A stretch of DNA of 64,000 nucleotides from NCBI GenBank assembly GCA_021018995.1, contig CM037598.1:74976671-75040670 (forward strand). The letters are read 5' to 3'. A program made the position numbers and the translations under genes. Under the pieces are notes generated by a model. That model saw nothing but the letters and a program-made list of their open reading frames with translations, searched no databases and was not told where the DNA came from. Of this stretch, positions 56,560 to 64,000 are shown one piece after another. Every line of letters begins with the position of its first letter. Positions within the stretch are counted from its first letter, which is position 1. This DNA is from Chloranthus sessilifolius. Taxonomy: Eukaryota; Streptophyta; Magnoliopsida; Chloranthales; Chloranthaceae.

Positions 56560-56960
56560 ATAATCATTTTAAGTAGAAACTACTCTAAGCCCAGCCAGAC
56601 ATGGGCAGGGAATGGGATAAGTTACGTAGGCCCAATAAAAAAATGAGCTGACCCGGCCCAATTGGTAAATTGGGCTAGTTTTAAAAGCCCGAATAAAGTA
56701 ACCCGTTTCAATTGAGACTCTTTCTATAGAAATTTTACCAATAGTCTGGCCCAACTGGGCCTATCATGGGCAAAGGTAAATAAGCCTGACTCATAAATGG
56801 TCCCGGCCCGACAAATGAGTAGGTCCAATTTCCAAATGGCTTAATTATATTCGACCCATTTACGGACCGGTCCAGCCCGGCCCGACCCATTGCGACCCCT
56901 ATTCAAAAGGCCTAACCCGGCCCGACCCATTGCTACCCCTATTCAAAAGGCCTAGTAACA
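56560..56960. repeat. GGCCCGACCC-rich repeat with a 40-bp tandem duplication
   Basis: Rich in GGCCCAA and CCCGACCC motifs. Two near-identical 40-bp units begin at 56876 and 56916. Confidence 0.75.
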
Positions 56961-57413
56961 AAGGTGGAACACAGTTTAACGTCTTGTTAAGGCAAAAATT
57001 AATTACACCGAGACATTTACTAATTAACGCATTATATAATTATATAATGTCTTATTTAGGAAACACCTAATATTTACTATTACTGGGATATTGACTTCCC
57101 CTCCCTAAAAAGGGTAATTCAGAAGCTCAAGTATACGTTACGATAGAGAATACCCCATGACGGTCAACGCGCTTCTCCAACCATTGGATCTCTGGAGATC
57201 TGGTCGTGGGAAGACCATATGTATTTTTCAATTTTTCACTTTTCACCCTCCTAACCCCATAATTACGACTTGCATCATAAAACCCAAATTCAAAGTGCAG
57301 GTAGATTATCCCACGGTCAGAAACGTCGTATGAAGCTCAGCAGATATCTTCTGGTAGTGCTGCGAAGTGCTGAACAATAATTGATCTCGGCGAAAGTGAC
57401 AGATGACAGATCA

Positions 57414-57483
57414 CCAAAACTCTAAAAGCACCCACCAGCCCCACCTGTAAAATAATCTTTGGTGGGTGCTTTTAGAGCTTTGG
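57414..57483. ncRNA. 70-nt hairpin, miRNA-precursor-like
   Basis: Arms 57414-57437 and 57460-57483 are 24 nt long with one mismatch (G-U in one RNA strand); the loop is 22 nt. The arm reads CTCTAAAAGCACCCACCA. Arm length fits a small RNA duplex, but it could be a tiny MITE. No known plant miRNA was recognised. Confidence 0.45.
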
Positions 57484-57979
57484 TTCGTGCAAATAGATGT
57501 ACCCTACATCAAATTATAGCTTAAAAAACATGCCAAAACAGAAAAACAATGCGGTGTTTCTCGACAACACCAAAAATCCATGTTAGTCACTAATCTGCAC
57601 ATGAAAACAGCTGGATTCCACCAGATTCACCGTTTTTACAGCCATGATCTGCTCAAGCGCACAATCGTACAATGCTGGACAATATACACAGAAACATTAC
57701 CCATTTCCACATTGAAAGGAAATTACCGAAAAGGACAAATTGTAAAAAAAAAAATGACAGTCTTCCGCATTTTGCTGGTGCTCTGTCCGTTTACCCTGGT
57801 GCGCCCATAACTACCGCCAAGAACGTGGGACTAGAAATCGAACACAGATTTTCGGGCTCTAAATCTCTGCGAGCGTCCACAAGCCTGACGGTATGTACGG
57901 GAGCACCATGATAGTGCTCAGAAATACCATGTATTCTAATCAAAAGATTAAAAAAAAAAACTCAAAAGCTATTGCTTAC

Positions 57980-58085
57980 CTTCGAAACACCAACGTTATT
58001 CCCTGAAGCTCCTTCCCCTTCTTCTCTCTCGCTCTTCTCTCTCTCTCTCTAAAGCTGAAAAGCAATTAGAGCAAGAGAGGGGAAA
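57980..58085 (-). other. Probable untranslated first exon of the GATA gene
   Basis: It lies 30 bp downstream of a TATA box and ends at a GTAAGC donor. It carries a CT/GA repeat (58018-58050) typical of plant 5' leaders and has no ATG-initiated frame of note. Confidence 0.5.
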
Positions 58086-58300
58086 CTAATTTGTAAGGAG
58101 CGCGCACCCACGGTATATATGAAGGTGGGGTGAGGGTTCGAGTCGTCGGCAGCTTGTCGTCCACATGTTGGGCTACGTGGCACCGAATTGAGATGTAGTA
58201 ATTAGAGTATGGTGGATCCCACACCACGTAGTTACCACCAAATGCCAGCTGTTAGGACGTGCACCGACGTCACTCCGCACGTGATTTTCTCTTTTTTCAA
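58086..58300 (-). promoter_or_regulatory. Probable core promoter of the GATA gene
   Basis: TATATA at 58114-58119 (CATATATACC on the minus strand). Upstream lie an ACGTGG core at 58175-58180, GACGTCA at 58266-58272 and CACGTG at 58278-58283. These G-box/ABRE-like sites would suit light or abscisic-acid control. Confidence 0.5.
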
Positions 58301-59014
58301 ACTTCTTCAGCGGATACCCTCTCTTTAGTTATTAAATGACGTAACTACCCTCCACCGTCAAACAAAATACCACTAAAATATCTCTTATCTAACACACATA
58401 CACAACTTTCTCTATTAAGGATTTAGTTTAAAATAAAAAAATCCTTTAGTATTACACTGTTCTATATTTTACCATTTAGGTTATACTTTCTAATGGATGT
58501 AAATTTAAAGATGAAATCTCCGGTTGGATGAAATATAAGCAAGCAAGAAAATTACCATGTGAGCCATGAGTTTCAATTAGAATTGACATTTTCATAGTCA
58601 ACAGTTAGAGATGTCATATTTATTGAATCGATGTATGAAGTACCCAAAAACATAAATAAATCCAACTTGTAGCTTAATGAAAAATTCGAGAGTAACACTT
58701 GTAAAGGAAAAAAATTATAAAATATCATTTGAAATGGTATAGGCATATTTCTTAAAGGTCAAAAGTAAACCTTCTATAAACTACTGTGACGCTACAATTA
58801 TAAGAAAGTAGGAGAGAGTGAGAGCAATAAAGACTAAGAGAAGACTAGTGAAAAGAGTAAGAGCAATGACGACGGATTGGAAAAATAGGGAAGAGAGACA
58901 AAAAGAAATGCGAAGTTAGAAATACCTTACTGTTGATAAAAAATAGAAGAACGAGTGGTCAAATAAGAAACAAGAAAACAAGAAGTTAGCTCCAAATAGA
59001 TGAAAATAAGGTTC
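58301..59014. other. Upstream non-coding stretch
   Basis: AT-rich, with purine-rich repeats (GAGAGTGAGAGCAATAA-like) at about 58810-58960. No gene. Confidence 0.55.
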
Positions 59015-59235
59015 TTATCATGGTATTAAGTATCAGTCAATACCAATGCGTATCAGTATATTTGCCAATTAATATTGATATGGTCCTAATATAGTATTGG
59101 CATTATATCGGTATCCGCTAATATGAATCAGATATCAGCCGATACTTCTTTCATTTGATATTTTTTAAAAGGTGTACCATATCGGTATCGGCCGATACCC
59201 GATACCAATACCTAATACCAATACTCGATTTGACC
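59015..59235. repeat. CGATAC-rich dispersed repeat, copy 2
   Basis: Begins CATGGTATTAAGTATCAGTC like the copy at 48627 and ends in CGATACCC and CCAATACC motifs. It contains the 12-bp palindrome TATCGGCCGATA. Confidence 0.72.
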
Positions 59236-59850
59236 CATTGGCGGTGATGATGATAATCTTATTTTTATTTGCACTAAATCACAAGAAACACATAATGCTT
59301 TCAAATGATACGTGTGCATTCCAAAACATAACTCGAGTATCAATAGCGTCGACACTTTGATCGAATAACTACTACCAACTCAGATACAAATGCTTCATAC
59401 CCAATACTTTTCCTCCACTAGCTCTGTCAACGAAACATGTTCATGTAATTTCTTTGTGTTTGAAGGGTACCTTTGGTCATATAAAAAGACAACCGTATCT
59501 GGCAAGTGACCAAATTGGCCACCCTTAAAATAGTTCCATTTTACCGGTCGTGTCGGTGGCTTACATCGGCACCCGCCGACGCTCTTACCGGCTGCAACCG
59601 GTAACCTGCTCTTTTTAATCTAAGTAAAAGCAAAGACCGACACTTTTGGCCTTTGGGCGACAATGATGGCTGAGTTGGTGCGAGTAGTTTTCTAATCAGA
59701 GCGCGATCTACGCTATGACTAGGAACACCATACTATAGTCCTCCCTAGCGTCTCTCAACCATCAGATCTTGGATATCGAATGTGAATCGTGTATAGAATA
59801 CTTTATTATATACATGAGTCAATATGTATAGCGACAGTGTTATACATTGG
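59236..59850. other. Non-coding stretch
   Basis: No gene recognised. A GC-richer patch near 59540-59610 has CCGGTCG and ACCGGTAAC motifs. Confidence 0.5.
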
Positions 59851-60412
59851 ACAATTTTGCAGGCAGCTTATGTGGTGTGACGTAACTGGCTGCACACATA
59901 GTAGGGCCCAAGCACGACAGTCAGTCACGTTGCACCACAGAACAAAGTTACCTCTATTAGTGCCCACAAAATCCATGAAAGAGCCCACTTGTACAACTCC
60001 TTCAAAATCATTGACTACTTCAAATAGACGATGGAGATGCGTTTCACCACAATCTTCCATACATTGTTGGATCTTGAGATCACTTCGCACCTTTCAGACG
60101 GTCAATTTTTGATTTCATGTCACAGATTCCAAAAAAGTTTCCCTTTGAATTTTATGACACACATTACGCTGAAACATGAATTTATGGGGGCATTTTTTGA
60201 GAATGTGTGAAATGTGGAACAAAAACTTGACCGTCTAATAGGTGCGAAATGATCTCAAGATCCATTGTGTGGAAGATCAGGATGAATAGCGATCTCCATC
60301 CTTTGATCCGAACAAATCAATAATTTTTAAGTGGTTTTTGATATAGGCGCTTTTAGAGATTGTGTGGGCACTAATCCAGAAACCGTTACATAAGTTGCCT
60401 GCAAAATTATCT
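59851..60412. mobile_element. Long foldback element (about 560 bp)
   Basis: Outer arms AATTTTGCAGGCAGCTTATGT (left) and AATTTTGCAGGCAACTTATGT (right, inverted) and inner arms (TGGATCTTGAGATCA.. to ..CAGACGGTCAA at about 60066-60104, inverted at 60220-60263) make one long imperfect hairpin. Open frames on both strands at 59789-60112 are shadows of it. It shares the style of the element at 55499. Confidence 0.7.
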
Positions 60413-61449
60413 ATCAAAAACTGCCCACTGTTTATAAGTATGACCTTTAATTTTTAATGTGAATCATGATACTTTATTATATATATGGGTCAAGATTTCA
60501 GCCAAAAGCACGTTATATTATCTGTTTTGTATTGGTTTTGAAGCTAATCAGGTTGATATATACCATTGTATCGTCCAAGACTGATATGCATCGAGTTTGA
60601 AGTTGGCCGATAATTACTGGAAGTCCTAGATTATAACCTATTGATTGTGGGATTTCAGTACTGCACGCCAATCTTTGAATCTCAGCCATCTGATCTCTTA
60701 TATATATATAACCTTGACTCTAATCTACTGTACTAGAGCCTTTCATTTAATAGCCAGATATTTTTTATCACATTTTACTAATAAATACCCTACAGTACAC
60801 ATGCTATACGCGTGAGAATTTCTTTTTTTAAAAAGAGAATTATTCCCTTAGTAAATAAAGAACACTGTATGCAGCATGTGGCTATCACCGTCAACTATGA
60901 TGGTGCCCCCAATCCCTATGCACAAATTGGTACTTCTCTCTACCATGGGCCGGGCTCGGGCCTCAAGTTCTACTATAAACGGGCCATGTTCGAGACGGGC
61001 CCTTATTCAAAAATGGCAAAAATTCAAGCTCAAGCTCGGCCCCTTGCCACTGCCAGTTCTCTCTAAGGCTGTAAATGGGTCACGGGCCCGAGTTGGGTTC
61101 AAGTTGACAATCTTGACCCGTCGAATCGTGTCAGGTACGGTGTATTCGGTTTGGTTTGGTCGGTTTTGGACCAAAACCACAAACCAAACCAGTTCTAATC
61201 AGTTTCTAAATATTCAAACTAAACCAACTCATCCTACTGTTGAAACAAACCAACATGATTCGATACGGTTTTGGTTTTGGTTTGGTTGGGTCGGTTCGAT
61301 TTTTGTAATAATCCAAAAAATCAGACCTAAACTTGACTGGCCTCGTATGTGTGATCGACACGAAAATCGATGTCATCATAAATTTTTATATAATAATAAA
61401 TATTTAAATAATATTATGATAACTTTATGCGGACGGATTAAGGTTTAAA
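60413..61449. other. Non-coding stretch with low-complexity pyrimidine/purine repeats
   Basis: GGGCCGGGCTCGGGCC-type repeats near 60945-61050 and GGTTTTGGTTTGG-type repeats near 61140-61310 resemble the interior of the MITE at 49649. No gene is recognised. Confidence 0.5.
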
Positions 61450-64000
61450 TATGTGTTTGGGCCTTTAGTGTGAAAGCCGTGACCGACGCACTATGTGCCG
61501 CTCAACACCGAAACCAAACTCTATTTCAAATGGATAAGCCTAACACACTTTTGCAGTGTTATCGCTTCGCACCGAAACCAAGCCCTTTAGCTAATTAAAA
61601 GACAAAGCTTCTCAAAGAAGCTTCGCCCGGTTGCAAAGCTTTGGAGTTTGGATTTCTAGAGAGAGAAAGAAGAGAAAACTTTCGCCCTTCTTGAGATTTC
61701 GACGACGAGATCGTGATCACGCCGCAATATTTGCATTATTCACGAAGAACTCGACGCCGATCAACGCTTGAATCCCGCCTTTGGTGAATTTCGACCGTTT
61801 AAACCCTATTTTTCGAAGAATGATCATTTTACGATCATTTCCCGTGCTTGGAAGAGGTTAAGATCGACGCGTAAGGATGAGCAACGTCATCTTGAGTTCA
61901 TTGTGATCGATCTCTGTGGATTCGTTATAAAAATCCGAAGGTTTCGCTTTAAAACCCTCGTTCGGCAACATTTCTACTAATTCACGAAATCGATCGAAGA
62001 AAGGTTAATTTTCTTTAATTTAATGGTTTAGATTGTAGAATAAATCATTGTTTAGTTTAGTGTGTATGTGTGTGTGATTCGATGAAGATCGTAGAAGATT
62101 TGGATAGAAATAGATTAAAAAATGATAAAATCACATGTTGTGCATTTCTGAAGGTTTTGATCGATCAATTAGGTAATTGATCGATCAATTTGGGTATTGA
62201 TCGATCAACTTAGGTGGTTAATCGATCAAATCTGGTATTGATCGGTCAATCATCCATATTTATCGATCAAATTGTATATACAATGATAAAAACAGCAAGT
62301 TTATTATTGGAAGTTCATTCCCGACAGAATTGATCGATCAATGGTAAAATTGATCGATCAATGTGATGGTTGATCGATCACGGGTGAAATTGATTGATCA
62401 GTGTGGAATTGATCGATCAATATGATGGGTTGATCGATCAATTTGACTGTGCCGACACTGCTTCAGTGTTTTGGCCATAATTTTTTACTCCGAACTCCGA
62501 TTGATGCGATTCTTACGAAATTAGAAAGAGGACAACTAAATCTACAACTTTTATGAATTAACTAATTGATGAGTAAATTGTTTTGATGATCAAAATTAAG
62601 CTGGAAGTTTAGCCAAGTTCTAAGTTAGCACGTTTTGACTGAAGTATCGATATAGCTTCGGTATTTTGGTCATAACTCTTTGTCCCAAACTACGATTGAT
62701 GCGATTCTTGATGCGTTGGAAAGAGTACGACGAGATCTAAATTTTTTATGAATTAACCAAATCTTTAATCAAATATTTTGAGGGTCAAAATAAAGTGGGA
62801 AGTTGAGTCAAGTTTCGAGTCAATACAAAATTACCCATTTCCGTCTCAATTTTGAGAAAACACTTAAATACGTCAATATTATTAATAATTAGAATCAATT
62901 TTTATACATCATTATGTGCGTGATGTAGACTAAGAGTGGAGGCCGTGGATAAGAACTTTTCGATTGCTTTGGAACGGCGTTGGATTGCTTAGAAAGATCC
63001 GTTAAGGTATGGGAAATCCAACCTAAAATATATCTGACTATGATTTCATGATTCTTTCACATCAGTACCCTGATTTCTGTTTTAAAAAACATGTTTGTAT
63101 AGTGATAAAGTTCTGTCATCTTTGATTCCTGCATTCTGATTTTTGTATACTGAAACCTGTTCCTGATTTCTGTTATCTGATTTTTGAGGTTATATGTGTA
63201 TATGCGATTTAAGGATTTAACCAGATGATCCCCACCAACTCGGTGGTATATCCATATCCTGACACAATCGTGCATCTGCTTTGATAATCTCTTTGCACAA
63301 TTGCACTCCATAGATGAGGCATTGTTGCACTCTAAATAAATTGTTCATATGAACGACGATTGGTTGGGGTTTTCTATCGGCATATTCCTGATTACTCCGT
63401 GCTATATAGTCACGAGAGTTTCTTAAGTTAAAAATATTCACAGTTTAAGTCACAAAATATATATATGCATAACATCTGTTCTTATTTGAAAACTCAATAC
63501 ATGTCATATGATTTATCCTGTCTTCATATTCTGATTTGATTTTCTACTTTGAGATACTACCAGTAAATCATATCTTACATTTTCAGTATAATTTTAGTTG
63601 AGATTCTTCTACTGAGCTTAGATATAGCTCACCTTATTTTCTATAACATTAATAAGTTATGAGGCTAGATTTCCCGATACTGAGAGCGAACCTGACTACT
63701 AGCCTAATCCGGAGGCTGAGGTTGAGGAGGAGAATACCAATACCCCTGCTGACAATCACCACCCGTAGCTAGGGTATTTGATTAGACTGGATATTTTGGG
63801 ATCCATATATGTTTTGGGTTATTGTGGTTTTGGTGGCCACGATTTTGTACTTAAAACTTTGTAGATACTTTATTTTCTTTTGTATACATCTTATAGGAAC
63901 CACTACTTGGAACCATTGTTTTTGTGTGACGGATGTCCATCACTAGTGGTTCTTCTTGATTCCTTTTTGGGGATGTATTTTCTTTTGTTTTTATATATAA
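61450..64000 (+). repeat. Partial LTR of a further Gypsy-type element
   Basis: The order of blocks resembles the Del/Tekay-like LTR at 27213-29719. There is a leader-like part, an array of palindromes, and a region with CACCAACTCGGTGG. TGAGCTTAGATATAGCTCACC near 63620 corresponds to TGAGCTAGGATGTAGCTCACC at 29214. It is followed by an acidic pseudo-coding stretch. The right end is outside the window and the left boundary is unclear, so no target duplication can be tested. Confidence 0.6.
62157..62441. repeat. Palindrome array D: two runs of six TTGATCGATCAA sites
   Basis: Run 1 starts at 62157, 62177, 62197, 62218, 62238 and 62259; run 2 at 62330, 62350, 62370, 62390, 62409 and 62430. Spacing is 19-21 bp throughout. 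Some copies have one or two changes, which hit the outer units or the centre. Confidence 0.92.

Larger units (their letters stand above)
53549..57979 (-). other. Probable 5'-UTR intron of the GATA gene (4.4 kb), host to foldback elements
   Basis: On the minus strand CGAAG/GTAAGC at 57980/57979 is a good donor, and TTACTTGTCCAG at 53549 is a good acceptor 51 bp before the GATA ATG. No minus-strand gene lies between. It contains MITEs, (AT)n tracts, G-box hairpins and a miRNA-like hairpin, described separately. Open frames at 54118-54705, 55012-55402, 55909-56139 and 57580-57911 show no known domain. The splice join is inferred, not shown. Confidence 0.5.

Noticed and set aside
62157..62441. 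The regular palindrome arrays resemble a CRISPR array.
   Set aside because: Repeats are only 12 bp, spacers 8-10 bp, there are no cas genes, and the sequence is plant LTR DNA.

Overview
The window is nuclear DNA of a flowering plant, from a repeat-rich region. Evidence: an intron-bearing GATA zinc-finger gene of the plant type, plant tRNA-primed LTR retrotransposons (Copia, Athila-like Gypsy, Del/Tekay-like chromovirus), a CACTA transposon carrying fragments of plant genes, and several MITEs. I cannot name the species. About 80% of the window is transposable-element sequence and only one host gene looks functional.

Layout. 1-3259: truncated Copia element on the minus strand with its 5' LTR. 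3260-4829: non-coding, with a 101-bp hairpin and an (AT)n tract. 4835-19458: Athila-like Gypsy element on the plus strand, target duplication GGCGG, broken gag-pol plus two accessory ORFs; its right end is an inverted copy of the LTR start. 19464-20423: tRNA-like/SINE-like head and a LINE 3' fragment. 20424-48623: a 28-kb CACTA element (duplication AGA) that holds fragments of eIF6, VPS37 and a monoacylglycerol-lipase-like gene, and that was itself invaded by a solo LTR (27213-29719, duplication GTTAA) and a complete Del/Tekay-like chromovirus (31463-44564, duplication GTAAA, minus strand). 48624-50545: CGATAC-rich repeats and MITEs. 51740-58120: a GATA transcription factor gene on the minus strand, two coding exons, with a probable untranslated first exon and a 4.4-kb leader intron full of foldback elements. 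58121-61449: upstream region with repeats and a long foldback. 61450-64000: part of another LTR.

The most unusual structure is shared by four different LTR families. Each carries arrays of 12-bp palindromes that fit one formula, three TYRA units, spaced about 20-22 bp (two helical turns) apart with unrelated spacers. Each family has its own version: TCAATCGATTGA in the Copia LTR, TCGATCGATCGA/TCGATCAATCGA in the Athila-like element, TCGATTAATCGA in the chromovirus, TTGATCGATCAA in the last LTR. They lie in LTRs, leaders and spaces between ORFs, not inside ORFs. Other notable points are a candidate spliceosomal intron between gag and protease of the chromovirus, related accessory proteins downstream of pol in two different Gypsy lineages, and an Athila-like copy that seems to have integrated with an inverted LTR end.
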